64,000 bases of DNA, taken from Paenibacillus sp. Soil750 (GTDB taxonomy: Bacteria; Bacillota; Bacilli; Paenibacillales; NBRC-103111). Of the stretch, positions 9,151-18,358 are shown in pieces. Positions within the stretch are counted from its first letter, which is position 1; every line of letters begins with the position of its first letter. The stretch spans positions 62,096-126,095 of the forward strand of contig NZ_LMSD01000040.1 in the NCBI RefSeq assembly GCF_001428045.1, written 5' to 3'. The translations under genes and the position numbers were made by a program. Under the pieces are notes generated by a model that saw nothing but the letters and a program-made list of their open reading frames with translations, was not told the origin of the DNA and did no database searches.

Positions 9151-12066
9151 CTATTTCTCCTCCCCTAGCTTCACTGCCTGATGAACGCGCAGCCTTCTAA
9201 TGTGTAGGAACAGCAACATTGCACCAGTTAGCATCATGAAAACAACCACGAAATATAACTGATAGGTGTCTTTGGAATCGAATATGACTCGGAATGGCGG
9301 CACCTGCGTCTTTACATTCTGGGAAGTTTGCAGAAAGGGTAGGAAGAAATAGCTTGTTAGCTTGCCAATTACGATACCTAACACGATGGATAGTCCAGCA
9401 GTGAAACCCTGCTCGAGCAACAACATACCGGTCAATTGCTTGCGGGAAAGCCCCATGGCACGTAGGACGCCAAACTGTACGACCCTGCTAGATAAGTTAA
9501 AGAACCAATAAAGCATGTAACCGATCAAAGACACGACGACAGAAACAAGGAAACCTAAGCTAAGAATACCGAACACGCCGCCTCTTGCTGGCAGCTTCTT
9601 CTGGACGATAAGCTCGTTGCGAACATCCTTAATGGAAGCAATTTCAATCCCTTTGGCCTGTAAAGCTGTAACGATCGGAGTCACTTTAGCATCCGGTTTC
9701 ATTTTGAGCCATACCTCATAGGGTATAATTGGTGCTTGATCGTAGATGTAATCCAGATTTGCTACGAAAAATGGTGTTTGATCCGGATATTGAGCCGGCC
9801 AATACGGTAATATCCCAACAATCACGAATTCCAAGGGCTGCTGTCCGATTGTAATGGATAGCAAATCACCCTCCTTAAGGGCATATTTGCTGGCATAACT
9901 GGATGGAATGATAACGGCTTGCTCAAAGCTGCCTAGCAAATTCAAATATTGATTCGGATGGGCAGGGAATAAATCAGGTCGGAACCACGCTACTTTAGCG
10001 AAATCCGTATTATCGATCCCCATAATCGTTCCCTGCCCGGTAGATTTACCGGACACGACGACATTCCCTTTGGTTTGCATCACTCTGGCAGCAGCCTGAA
10101 CGCCTTCCAAATCGCGGAATACTTGAAATGGCGGCTCTACATAACGTATTTTGGTGGGAGTATCCTCACCAGGCTTCGGGCCACCTTGACCCTGACCCTG
10201 GCCTTGGCCACCGCCTGAACCGGACCCGCTATTTGCCCCATTACCTCCTTGAGCTTCGCCGCCTTTTCCACCGGCGTTCGGATCCTGCGGCAAATCATCG
10301 GAGAAACCTTCCCACACGATTTGTATGACGACATCGGTACCATACTGGTATAGGATTCGCTCCGAAGAATTCAAATCTATCGTACGTGCAGCCGAGGAAT
10401 TGTACACACCAAGACCGAGCGTAAGAATAAGCAACAGCATTAGCGGATAATATGCTTTGGCTGAACGAGACAGCTGAACAAGCGTTAAATAGAGCGGCAC
10501 AGGCAGGAACTTTCGGCCAAACCAACCGAACAACCGCAGCAGCCACGGAAAGATGCGTAGAAAGAACAGTCCCAATGCGAAGATCGAAAGTGCTGGGACG
10601 AAAAAGAGCAACGGGTGCACCTGAAGTTGATCGGTTGTCATCCCTGTTTGCACCGATAGTACTTGGCGTTGGTCAAATAAGTAGAAGCCGTAACCGACAA
10701 CCCCCAACAGGACAATGTCGAGGAACCACCGCTGCCATAGTGGCGAACGGTCTGACCTTGCGAGCTGCTGCTTATAATTGACGATGGAAGATCTTGCGAA
10801 AAGCACAGCTGGAATAACACTGGCAAGAATCGCAATGAAAACAGCGAGCCCACCGTAAAGCATAGCTTCTGGTGTAAAGCTAATCGGAATCGATTTGCGA
10901 TCCACGAATGTTAGAAACCCACTGGTAGAACCAATGCTCTTCGCCATGAACCAGCCCATTAACGGTCCGATCAACAGCGCAATTACGCCTAGTAACAGTC
11001 CTTCTAGGAAGTAAATTCCTACAATTTGATTCGTGCTGCCCCCACGGCTTCGCAGAATCGCAATCACTCCGCGCTGTCGATCCAGCGATTGTCTGGCATT
11101 CATCATAATGTAATAGAAAACCATGACAATCATGGGAGCCGCCAATGTGAATAATAAAATCTGCATCTGTAGGCTCTGGGCTTTAAACTCGGTCAGAATC
11201 GGCTTGAAGGATACATCTACCTTGGTATTCTTAAGTTTCTGAAACAAGTTAATATCTAGTCGTTCCAAACGACTCTCAAGCGGTGACAATTGACTTGTTT
11301 GAATGTCTCGCAGATCGAATGCATAATACCAATTAGCAAGCTGCAGCGGAATTTTCTTCTCCGTTAGCAACGTCTTCATAAATACATCATCGCTAATAAT
11401 AAGTGCATTAACTAACCCTTCTAACCCTTGGAACCAATACGCACTCGTTTCGTTCTTCGGTTTGAAGGAACCTACTATCTTCACCTTAAGCAATTGACTG
11501 CCGCTTGCACTTGCAACGGAATAGTTGAACACATCACCTACGTGTAAATCGTTACGAAACAGCGCTTCTTCTAGGACGACAGCTTCCATTTGGCCATTTT
11601 GTAGTTGCCCCGAAGGCATGTGTCCATTTGACCAATCGACTTCATCCTTTAACCCGCTTAGTGACGTTAACGTCATTTGACGACGTTTACTTGGATCGGC
11701 TTTTGTCCCCTCAGCGGGAGATAACGGCGCCCCTTTGATTGCATAACTACTTGCATATGTATGTATAGGAAAAGCAATATCTTTGGGAACATCCTGTTGT
11801 ATATATGTATTGATGCTCGCCAGATCATTCAAATCTGCACGTTCTGTCCCTACTGCTTGATACCGCATAAGTAGTGAGCCTGCGGGAAGTCCCTCGCTCT
11901 TTTCTTCTAAAGATTTGGCGACGACGCGCTTCAGAGACCCATCGGCATACATGGGAATGCTTGTGGTGAAAGCCACGGCCATGACAAGACCAAGCAGGGT
12001 GCTGAGCGTTAGCCAGCGGGTATTCCACATTTTCCGAAATAAAAACCGCAGCATCGGCATGGACAT
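9151..12066 (-). CDS. FtsX/MacB-like ABC permease with Gly/Gln-rich linker
   Basis: 971 residues. One N-terminal TM (WLTLSTLLGLVMAVAFTTSIPMY), a large outside domain, then a first FtsX core of three or more TMs (ILLFTLAAPMIVMVFYYIM, IYFLEGLLLGVIALLIG, ...) with the R-x-RGxS motif ILRSRGGS. The second half repeats the plan: TM pair, outside domain, and a C-terminal FtsX core with VLRAMGLSRKQL and FMMLTGAMLLFLHIRRLRV. This is the double-FtsX layout of large Gram-positive permeases. Residues ~592-638 form a low-complexity stretch (GGKGGEAQGGNG..., GQGQGQGQGG) in the second outside domain. The start overlaps the adaptor stop (TAATG). It probably moves or extracts a substrate in the membrane, powered by one or both neighbouring ATPases. 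Confidence 0.9.
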   Translation of the reverse strand: MSMPMLRFLFRKMWNTRWLTLSTLLGLVMAVAFTTSIPMYADGSLKRVVAKSLEEKSEGLPAGSLLMRYQAVGTERADLNDLASINTYIQQDVPKDIAFPIHTYASSYAIKGAPLSPAEGTKADPSKRRQMTLTSLSGLKDEVDWSNGHMPSGQLQNGQMEAVVLEEALFRNDLHVGDVFNYSVASASGSQLLKVKIVGSFKPKNETSAYWFQGLEGLVNALIISDDVFMKTLLTEKKIPLQLANWYYAFDLRDIQTSQLSPLESRLERLDINLFQKLKNTKVDVSFKPILTEFKAQSLQMQILLFTLAAPMIVMVFYYIMMNARQSLDRQRGVIAILRSRGGSTNQIVGIYFLEGLLLGVIALLIGPLMGWFMAKSIGSTSGFLTFVDRKSIPISFTPEAMLYGGLAVFIAILASVIPAVLFARSSIVNYKQQLARSDRSPLWQRWFLDIVLLGVVGYGFYLFDQRQVLSVQTGMTTDQLQVHPLLFFVPALSIFALGLFFLRIFPWLLRLFGWFGRKFLPVPLYLTLVQLSRSAKAYYPLMLLLILTLGLGVYNSSAARTIDLNSSERILYQYGTDVVIQIVWEGFSDDLPQDPNAGGKGGEAQGGNGANSGSGSGGGQGQGQGQGGPKPGEDTPTKIRYVEPPFQVFRDLEGVQAAARVMQTKGNVVVSGKSTGQGTIMGIDNTDFAKVAWFRPDLFPAHPNQYLNLLGSFEQAVIIPSSYASKYALKEGDLLSITIGQQPLEFVIVGILPYWPAQYPDQTPFFVANLDYIYDQAPIIPYEVWLKMKPDAKVTPIVTALQAKGIEIASIKDVRNELIVQKKLPARGGVFGILSLGFLVSVVVSLIGYMLYWFFNLSSRVVQFGVLRAMGLSRKQLTGMLLLEQGFTAGLSIVLGIVIGKLTSYFFLPFLQTSQNVKTQVPPFRVIFDSKDTYQLYFVVVFMMLTGAMLLFLHIRRLRVHQAVKLGEEK

Positions 12067-13121
12067 TAGCGACCTACTACTTTCTGTCCGGCTGTGAGAC
12101 CCTTTATGATTTCCACATCGGTTGACGTCTGCTGACCAATTTCTACATCCACTTCTTTCTTATTTCCTTGGGTATCAACGACTTGCACATAATTTCGGCC
12201 CGAATAGGAACGTAGCGCTGCAAGCGGGATCGTCGTGGCGTTTTCTTTCCTCTGGGTAATAATCGTCACGCTTAGCGGCGTACCGCGATTCAGCCCTTTG
12301 GGAAACTCATTCAACTGAACAACCAAATAGTTATCAATCGTATCCTGTTCCCCTTGTTGCCCCTGACCAGGGAACCCACCATTACCATTGTTGTTCCCAG
12401 CTTGCGGGTTAGGAAGCTGTTTTACTTTCCCTTTGTGCTGACCAGCTGAGTTGATATCCACCTGAACCTCCATGCCGATAGCCACTTTCTTCGCATCATC
12501 AGCACTAATGCTTGCAGCGACAGTTAGTTCTTTCAAATCCGCGAGTGTTGCTACGGATTCCCCAGACTTCACGGTATCACCTTTCTTAACAGATACGGTG
12601 ACAATTGTTCCACTGAACGGTGCGAGCAGTTTCGCTTTACTTACTTGTGATTCAAGCTTCGTCAGCTCCTCGCGTTTCAGTTCAAAATCAATCTTCGCTT
12701 GCTCGACTTGTTCAGGCGTCATTTCATCAGCCTTACGAAGCGTTTCGATCATCGTCAGTTCGTCCTTACGTGTTTGAAGCTTCTTCCGTTTTAAATCGCT
12801 CTCTATATCCGACACGTCGAGTTCGGCAATCGGCTGTCCCTGTTCAACGGAATCTCCATTTTTCACAAGTATGGCACTTATCCGTTTGGCAGACATATCT
12901 TCGGAGAAGAACAATTTCTCTTCTTGTAAGGCCATTAATCGCCCGCTCCCTCTCACTTTCGTCTCAAGGGTTTCTGTTTTCACCGTATATTCAGGCTTTT
13001 TCGAAAGCTTAGGTGGATTAATCGACGGAAGCGCTTCTTCATCCTGTTCCTTGGGCAATAGGGAGCATCCCGAAGCAAGAAGGAGTGTGGAACTTAATAA
13101 TAGTGCTGCTAGCGGTCTCAT
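12066..13121 (-). CDS. HlyD/MacA-like efflux adaptor lipoprotein
   Basis: 351 residues from ATG 13121. This start was chosen because it follows the ATPase stop and begins a clean lipoprotein signal (MRPLAALLLSSTLLLASGCSLL, Cys19). In-frame starts at 13160, 13166 and 13196 overlap the upstream gene. Then come a biotinyl-lipoyl-like half (GSGRLMALQEEKLFF..., KNGDSVEQGQPIAELD), a coiled-coil hairpin (LKRKKLQTRKDELTMIETL..., VEQAKIDFELKREELTKL), the second lipoyl half (LAPFSGTIVTVSVKKGDTV) and a beta-barrel. A Gly/Asn/Gln-rich insertion (GNNNGNGGFPGQGQQGEQ) interrupts the barrel. In Gram-positives such adaptors work outside the membrane with MacB-type permeases. It is followed by the permease with a 1-bp overlap. 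Confidence 0.88.
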   Translation of the reverse strand: MRPLAALLLSSTLLLASGCSLLPKEQDEEALPSINPPKLSKKPEYTVKTETLETKVRGSGRLMALQEEKLFFSEDMSAKRISAILVKNGDSVEQGQPIAELDVSDIESDLKRKKLQTRKDELTMIETLRKADEMTPEQVEQAKIDFELKREELTKLESQVSKAKLLAPFSGTIVTVSVKKGDTVKSGESVATLADLKELTVAASISADDAKKVAIGMEVQVDINSAGQHKGKVKQLPNPQAGNNNGNGGFPGQGQQGEQDTIDNYLVVQLNEFPKGLNRGTPLSVTIITQRKENATTIPLAALRSYSGRNYVQVVDTQGNKKEVDVEIGQQTSTDVEIIKGLTAGQKVVGR

Positions 13122-13128
13122 CGCCCAC

Positions 13129-13899
13129 TTACGTGACGAATCGTCCGTCCACCATTTCATAAACATGATCGGCAACCTCCAAAATTGTAGGGTCATGTGT
13201 TGTCATACAAATCGTGACTTGCTCTGTAGCGATAATGCTGCGAAAAACAGACATAATCTGGGCGCCCATCTGAGAATCCAGTTCAGCCGTTGGTTCATCC
13301 GCCAATATGAGCGATGGTCTATGTGCAATAGCTTTGGCGATCGCGACACGCTGCTGTTCCCCGCCGGAAAGTTCATAGGGACGATGATGCATCCGTTTGC
13401 TAAGACCGACAAGGTCTAGGCAATGATTGACCCGCTCTTTCCACTGAGAGCGTGGCATCCCTGCCATGCGCAGCGCCAACTCAACATTTTCCCAAGCAGA
13501 TAACAACGGCATTAAAGCATAGGACTGAAATATAAAACCGATCTCTTTACGACGGATCAACGTCCTCTCATCATCACTGCTGTGGTGAAAAGCATACTCT
13601 TGAAACAAAATCTCCCCCTTCGTTGGCAGATCCAGTCCTCCGATTAAATTAAGCAGGGTTGTTTTCCCCGAACCCGATCGACCTTTGAGCATGACAAGTT
13701 GCAGCGGCCTCAGCTCCATTTCAATCCCTTTCAGGACATCTAACTGCTGACCCCCAACTTGAAAGGAGCGATGTACATCACGTACCGTCAACAAAGGTGA
13801 ATCGGGCCCAATGATGCGGGAGGAGGCGCTGTTAGAAAACGGTTCTTCTTCGACAGAAAAGGCCTCCAATGTACTTTTTTTACGCAACCAGCTCGCCAT
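13129..13899 (-). CDS. ABC transporter ATPase (MacB/LolD type), first gene of the operon
   Basis: 256 residues with an N-terminal extension of about 35 residues rich in Ser and Glu. The ATPase core is complete: Walker A GRSGSGKTT, Q-loop IFQSYALMPLLSAWENVELALRM, signature LSGGEQQR, Walker B LILADEPTAELD, and H-loop TTHD. The family couples ATP hydrolysis to FtsX/MacB permeases. It heads a six-gene run on the minus strand with gaps or overlaps of 1-30 bp. The operon carries a second ATPase (8223-9149), so the permease may use two different ATPases or the two serve different steps. The start is the longest in-frame ATG; the SD (AAAGGGA) is weak. Confidence 0.92.
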   Translation of the reverse strand: MASWLRKKSTLEAFSVEEEPFSNSASSRIIGPDSPLLTVRDVHRSFQVGGQQLDVLKGIEMELRPLQLVMLKGRSGSGKTTLLNLIGGLDLPTKGEILFQEYAFHHSSDDERTLIRRKEIGFIFQSYALMPLLSAWENVELALRMAGMPRSQWKERVNHCLDLVGLSKRMHHRPYELSGGEQQRVAIAKAIAHRPSLILADEPTAELDSQMGAQIMSVFRSIIATEQVTICMTTHDPTILEVADHVYEMVDGRFVT

Positions 13900-13976
13900 A
13901 TCGTTAATTTCCCTTTCATTTCCAAATTATCCGTATGATAAAGTAGACGGAGCTAGTTATTAAAAAGTTTCAGAGT

Positions 13977-14056
13977 AATTGGTAATTTCATCTAATTATT
14001 TGGATGATAATCCCATTTACACGAATACATTGGAATATACTATTAATTGGTAAATA
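13977..14056. promoter_or_regulatory. Upstream region of the ABC operon with a direct and an inverted repeat
   Basis: The 273-bp gap 13900-14172 is AT-rich. AATTGGTAA-T-x-CATC occurs at 13977 and again at 14045 (68 bp apart). An inverted repeat TCATC-N10-GATGA lies at about 13988-14007. It is upstream of the operon's first gene and is a candidate operator region; no convincing -10/-35 pair was identified. Confidence 0.3.
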
Positions 14057-14089
14057 CATCCATATAACTAAATACCTATTTATCACAAA

Positions 14090-14129
14090 ACAAAAAGACG
14101 GTTCACCGCCAATTCCTTGGCAATGAACC
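14090..14129 (-). terminator. Intrinsic terminator of the MFS gene
   Basis: On the minus strand, GGTTCA-TT-GCCAA, loop GGAA, TTGGC-GG-TGAACC is followed by GTCTTTTTGTTTTG. It lies 40 bp past the stop of the MFS gene. Confidence 0.7.
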
Positions 14130-14172
14130 ATCTCTTGAATGAATCGCTGATTTTCGTATTTTTCAAAAATGA

Positions 14173-15480
14173 CTACTTAGAAGACTTAGTTACACCTTCG
14201 CGGCTACTCGCAATCCCTCTACGCGACCAAATAACAACAGGGATCAGCAACAAGGACAGGAATCCCCCCGCCAAAGACAACCAAGCAAAGCTTGAATGCG
14301 CAACAACCATGCCTGACAAAGCTCCGCCAGATGCTCCCGCCAACGAGACTAAGACATCAACAGTTCCTTGCGTCCTCGCACGTGTTGCCGGCGTTGTCGC
14401 ATCAATAATCTGCGCAGTACCGCTGATCAGACCGAAGTTCCAGCCAAGTCCGAGCAAGGCCAGCGCGACAATGAGCCAGAACATCGAATCCGCTGGCGCC
14501 CACGCGGCAAGCAAACCGGCCAATAACAGCGTAACTCCCGATGCACAGGACATGAAGATGCGCCCGAGTTTATCCACAAGTATCCCTGTTACCAGAGAAG
14601 GCAAAAACATAGCCGCGACGTGAATACCAATGACCATGCCGACTGCATCTAAGCCATGTCCATGATGCTTCATATGGATCGGCGTCATCGTCATGATCGC
14701 GACCATGACAATCTGCGTCAACACCATCACCGTGCTCCCGATGAGAATACCTCGGTTACGCCCAGCTGGTGCTGAAGGTTTCGCGGTCACTCCTCCTTGC
14801 GTTGGATCCGTTGCCTGCGCTTCGGCTATCGCTTTAGCCACAATATAAGGGTCTGGCCAAAGCCATATCCACAACACCAAGCCCGCTAGTACAAAAGCCG
14901 TAGCGGCTAGCATGAATGGCCCCGCAAGCGCTGGTGCACCGACGGATGTCGCGAATCGCCCCATCACTCCGACTAAGTTCGGCCCTGCGACTGCACCAAA
15001 TGTCGTGAAGACCATGGCTAAGCTGATCGCTCTTGCCCGCTGCCTAGGCCCTGCCAAGTCTGTTCCTGCATAGCGTGCTTGAAGATTCGTTGATGTTCCC
15101 GCGCCGTAGATAAGCATCGAGACGAACAGAAGTGGCAGGTTATTCGCAACAGCTGCGAATACGACGCCTATGGCCCCTACTCCTCCGGCGAGGAAACCCG
15201 CTGTTAAACCTACCCTCCGACCGTAACGCCCCGACAATCGTCCAACTATCCAGGCGGACGAAGCAGCACCTAGCGTCAACAATGCGGAGGGGAGGCCAGC
15301 TAAACTATCCGTTCCTAGCATATCTTGCGCAAGCAGCGCTCCGACCGTCACACCTGCGGCAAGCCCTGCTCCACCGAATAATTGAGAGATGATGACGGTC
15401 ATCAGTGTCTTGCGGTAGAGCTGCTGCTGTTTTTCTGGAGAATGCTTATATGTTTGGATCCATTCGCTTCCTTCAGCCAT
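14173..15480 (-). CDS. MFS transporter, 12-TM drug/metabolite exporter-like
   Basis: 435 residues with about twelve hydrophobic helices. The loop 2-3 MFS signature is visible as GRLSGRYGRRVGLTAG, and the second half repeats it as GILVDKLGRIFMS. A central loop rich in Ala/Thr/Pro (AQATDPTQGG..., KPSAPAGRNRG) separates the two six-helix bundles. A strong SD (GGAGGAGG) is 7 bp from the ATG. It likely exports a small molecule by proton antiport; substrate unknown. It is an independent unit: a terminator lies downstream, and the rhodanese gene upstream ends with its own terminator. Confidence 0.85.
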   Translation of the reverse strand: MAEGSEWIQTYKHSPEKQQQLYRKTLMTVIISQLFGGAGLAAGVTVGALLAQDMLGTDSLAGLPSALLTLGAASSAWIVGRLSGRYGRRVGLTAGFLAGGVGAIGVVFAAVANNLPLLFVSMLIYGAGTSTNLQARYAGTDLAGPRQRARAISLAMVFTTFGAVAGPNLVGVMGRFATSVGAPALAGPFMLAATAFVLAGLVLWIWLWPDPYIVAKAIAEAQATDPTQGGVTAKPSAPAGRNRGILIGSTVMVLTQIVMVAIMTMTPIHMKHHGHGLDAVGMVIGIHVAAMFLPSLVTGILVDKLGRIFMSCASGVTLLLAGLLAAWAPADSMFWLIVALALLGLGWNFGLISGTAQIIDATTPATRARTQGTVDVLVSLAGASGGALSGMVVAHSSFAWLSLAGGFLSLLLIPVVIWSRRGIASSREGVTKSSK

Positions 15481-15624
15481 TCCTAATCCTCCTCCCCTGC
15501 TACGAAACGCCTTTTGCCACTATCATACCTGTGTCTGGCGTTATTGGCTATGTCAAACTACTTGATCATTTCATCAATAAACATAGGAAGATGCCGACAC
15601 CTAAGAACGCTGATCTGCGCACAT

Positions 15625-15653
15625 AAAAAGCATCCAACGCCTTGGATGCTTTT
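15625..15653 (-). terminator. Intrinsic terminator of the rhodanese gene
   Basis: Stem AAAAGCATCCA / TGGATGCTTTT; on the minus strand it is followed by T-rich sequence (GCTTTTTATG). It is 15 bp past the stop codon of the rhodanese gene. Confidence 0.75.
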
Positions 15654-15667
15654 CCATTTACCTATAT

Positions 15668-16105
15668 TTACCCGATTAAAGGCGCTGCTTGACCAAGTGT
15701 TCCCTCTACCGCATTCCCTTCCTTCCGCCAGTACTCAATACCACCTAGCATTTCTTTCACCTTGAATCCTAGACCTGAGAGACGAGCGGCCCCTTTGGTA
15801 CCCCCATTGCAAGCTGGTCCCCAGCAATAGACGACGATCGTTTGCTCTTTGGAAAAGGAAGCCGTCGTTTCGACGCTGATCTGGTTGGAAGGCAGGTTAA
15901 TCGCACCGGGAACATGGCATTCTCCGTAGGCTTTTGCGCTGCGAACATCGATGAGCAGGAAGTCATTGCAGCCATGCTGCATGTCGTAACGTACATCCGC
16001 AACGTCTGTTTCTACCGAAAGCTTATTCATAAAATGCTGGTGCGTATGCTCCGGTGATGCAGCAGGCGTCTCAAGAACGAGTGATTTGGTTGTTTGAATG
16101 GTCAT
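15668..16105 (-). CDS. Single-domain rhodanese-like protein
   Basis: 145 residues from ATG 16105, chosen because GGAGG stands 8 bp upstream; the longer frame to 16162 has no SD. The rhodanese fold is seen in DFLLIDVRSAKAYGECHVPGA, VVYCWGPACNGGTKGA and LSGLGFKVKEMLGGIEYWRKEG. The catalytic loop has Cys in CWGPACNG, longer than the classical six-residue loop, with a second Cys four residues on; such loops occur in sulfurtransferases acting on larger acceptors or persulfides. It follows the LysR gene by 92 bp on the same strand, and the LysR protein may control it. Confidence 0.85.
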   Translation of the reverse strand: MTIQTTKSLVLETPAASPEHTHQHFMNKLSVETDVADVRYDMQHGCNDFLLIDVRSAKAYGECHVPGAINLPSNQISVETTASFSKEQTIVVYCWGPACNGGTKGAARLSGLGFKVKEMLGGIEYWRKEGNAVEGTLGQAAPLIG

Positions 16106-16197
16106 TTGGGTTACCTCCAGTGTGGTTGTCGATTTCTTAATGCTACTGTAACACAGCCTCAAACACTGGAGTTATCGATAGTTATTGAACCTATACT

Positions 16198-17085
16198 TCA
16201 ATCATTTCGATAGTTGGCGCCGCCGAGCAACTCTAGAAAACCTAGATAGGCTTTGGATTTCCATTTTTTCTTTGCGATAATCAATTGTGTGTAGAACTTA
16301 CACGCTGGATCAACGAAGGGGATCGCGACGATCTGGCCTTTGCGGATTTCCTCAGCAACCGCAATTCGTGGCAATAGTGCAATGCCAAGTCCGTAGGTTA
16401 CACACTGCTTGATCGCCTCCAGATTACCGAACTCGTAAGATAACTTGTAGCTCACTTGATTTCCTTTTAACACCTTAAGCAACATTGCTCTGTACGTACA
16501 GCCATCCTCGGTCAGAATAAGAGATTCATTCTGCAGATCTTCCACGTGAACTTCACTTTGCCCAGCTAATTTATGATCGGGACTTGCAATGATGACAAGT
16601 GGTTCTTCTCTCAAAATAAGGCTCTCTAGCTCTGGATCCGTAAATGGCGGGTCCAGAATGATCCCGATGTCCAGAGCGCCTTCTTTCACCGATTCAATAA
16701 TGAAGGGTTCATTCCCTGGTTGAATGACAATGTTGACGTCAGGGAAATCGCGGCGATACGCCTGTAGATACGGGGGCAGGTAGAAAGCTGCTAACGTCTC
16801 GATCGTCCCAATCGTGAGTGTCCCCTTGGATTGCTGGGATACGACTTCCTTAGACTCTTCATGCAACCTATTAATCTCATTCGCATATTGCAGGAGTGCT
16901 TCTCCAGCCATCGTTAATTTCATACTCCGTCCAAAACGTTCCAAGAGAACAGCCCCGTAGGATTCCTCGAGCTTCTGAATTTGGGCTGTAATGCTTGATT
17001 GGGCATAGCCTAGCGTTTCCGCGGCCCGCGTAAAACTTCCCCACTTCGCCACTTCGCGAAATGTCCTCAAGTACGTCATTTCCAT
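16198..17085 (-). CDS. LysR-family transcriptional regulator
   Basis: 295 residues from ATG 17085, with GGAGGTGAG 4-8 bp upstream; the in-frame GTG at 17100 lies inside that SD. The N-terminal winged HTH is typical: MTYLRTFREVAKWGSFTRAAETLGYAQSSITAQI, then FGRSMKLTMAGEALL. The effector domain (about 90-290) includes LTIGTIETLAAFYLPPYL and DIGIILDPPF. It probably binds T-N11-A type sites; a TATCGATA palindrome lies at 16173-16180, between this gene and the rhodanese gene downstream. Effector unknown. LysR proteins often control a neighbouring gene, here the rhodanese or the MFS gene. Confidence 0.92.
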   Translation of the reverse strand: MEMTYLRTFREVAKWGSFTRAAETLGYAQSSITAQIQKLEESYGAVLLERFGRSMKLTMAGEALLQYANEINRLHEESKEVVSQQSKGTLTIGTIETLAAFYLPPYLQAYRRDFPDVNIVIQPGNEPFIIESVKEGALDIGIILDPPFTDPELESLILREEPLVIIASPDHKLAGQSEVHVEDLQNESLILTEDGCTYRAMLLKVLKGNQVSYKLSYEFGNLEAIKQCVTYGLGIALLPRIAVAEEIRKGQIVAIPFVDPACKFYTQLIIAKKKWKSKAYLGFLELLGGANYRND

Positions 17086-17161
17086 AAGTCTCACCTCCAC
17101 GAGTCTACTAGGAGCATTCCTCTATTTGAAATATAACAAGGACCTAAGGTCTTATCAACTA

Positions 17162-18358
17162 TCATGACTTCATATCAAATCGACTTCTAATAAACTTTTT
17201 ACGTGAAGGATGGGTCGCACAAAGGCTTTCCACATACTGATCGAACTTTTCTGCCAACACATCATATTGGAAACTGGACTTCGCACGTCTATAACCACTC
17301 TGTACAAGCCTTTCTCTAAACGCCTCATCCCTTGCCAACTGGAGAACGCTTTCTACAATTTCGGCGTGTGAATTCGGATCCACAAGAACTCCTGTCACTC
17401 CATCAAGCACCGCTTCTAGAGCACCACCAGACCTTCCAGCAATGACCGGAATACCCGTCGATGCTGCTTCCATATATACAATACCAAACCCTTCCGCATC
17501 CCCCTTCTCCAGTTCCCTGCATACCATAATGAACTGATCAGCCAAATTATAATAGTCATTCAATTCCTCACCGCCGTTTACGCTTCCAATGAACATGACA
17601 GCATTCGTAACGCCTGTAGTGCGGGCAAGTTGCTCGAGGCGAGCTCGTTCTGGTCCGTCACCAACAATGACATACACAGCATTGGGAATGTGTTGGATAA
17701 TTTGGGGCATCGACTCTATGACCCGATCTTGCCCTTTTCGCGTGACTAATCTCCCTACGGATAAAATAATATATTTACCTTCAAGCCCATGCCGTCTAAG
17801 TAGCTCCACATTTACAGGCTTCCGCTCAAAAACGGCCTCTACGCCAGGATGCACAAGACTAATACGAGAAGGATTAACCCCATAATCCTCCACGAACCTT
17901 TTAGTAAATAAACTATTCGTCAACACGCCATCAGCATGTATCAATATTTGTTTAACTACATAATTTAAGCCGAAAAAACGGCGAAACATTAGCATATCCA
18001 TGCCATGTGTCGAAATGACATAACGGCGCCCACCAAATACTTTAAACAGCAATCCAATGAAACCGATTAGCACATAGCCATATACCGTGACATCTGGTTC
18101 TTCAACCGTCATCATTTTTTTCACGTGGCTGAACAGTCGTCCCCAACTTAAAAAGTGTGCACGTTCTCCACGCATAAATGATCCTCGCACTGTCCGAAAC
18201 GACTGTTCGCCATCGAATGCTTCACTCCCCGGATACTCAGGAGCCAGCACGGTAATGTCATGTTTGGTATGTTTGGATAGGTTGAAGTAATAACTTTGCA
18301 TCCCACCGATTCCTGGTGGAAATACACCCGTAACTAGTACGACCTTTTTACGATTCAT
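17162..18358 (-). CDS. GT4-family glycosyltransferase
   Basis: 398 residues. N-terminal Rossmann half begins VVLVTGVFPPGIGGMQSYYFNLSKH, the donor/acceptor glycine loop of GT4 enzymes. The C-terminal half has ILSVGRLVTRKGQDRVIESMPQI, VIVGDGPERARLEQL, and the E-x7-E motif in EGFGIVYMEAASTGIPVIAG, where the first Glu binds the nucleotide sugar. The enzyme transfers a sugar from an activated donor (UDP- or GDP-linked) in the cytoplasm, usually to lipid or exopolysaccharide precursors. It stands alone: no other glycan genes are adjacent. SD GGAAGGTGAG is just before the ATG. Confidence 0.9.
   Translation of the reverse strand: MNRKKVVLVTGVFPPGIGGMQSYYFNLSKHTKHDITVLAPEYPGSEAFDGEQSFRTVRGSFMRGERAHFLSWGRLFSHVKKMMTVEEPDVTVYGYVLIGFIGLLFKVFGGRRYVISTHGMDMLMFRRFFGLNYVVKQILIHADGVLTNSLFTKRFVEDYGVNPSRISLVHPGVEAVFERKPVNVELLRRHGLEGKYIILSVGRLVTRKGQDRVIESMPQIIQHIPNAVYVIVGDGPERARLEQLARTTGVTNAVMFIGSVNGGEELNDYYNLADQFIMVCRELEKGDAEGFGIVYMEAASTGIPVIAGRSGGALEAVLDGVTGVLVDPNSHAEIVESVLQLARDEAFRERLVQSGYRRAKSSFQYDVLAEKFDQYVESLCATHPSRKKFIRSRFDMKS

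Noticed and set aside
16173..16180. TATCGATA palindrome as LysR operator
   Set aside because: Only 8 bp and common by chance; mentioned in the LysR entry but not strong enough for a feature.
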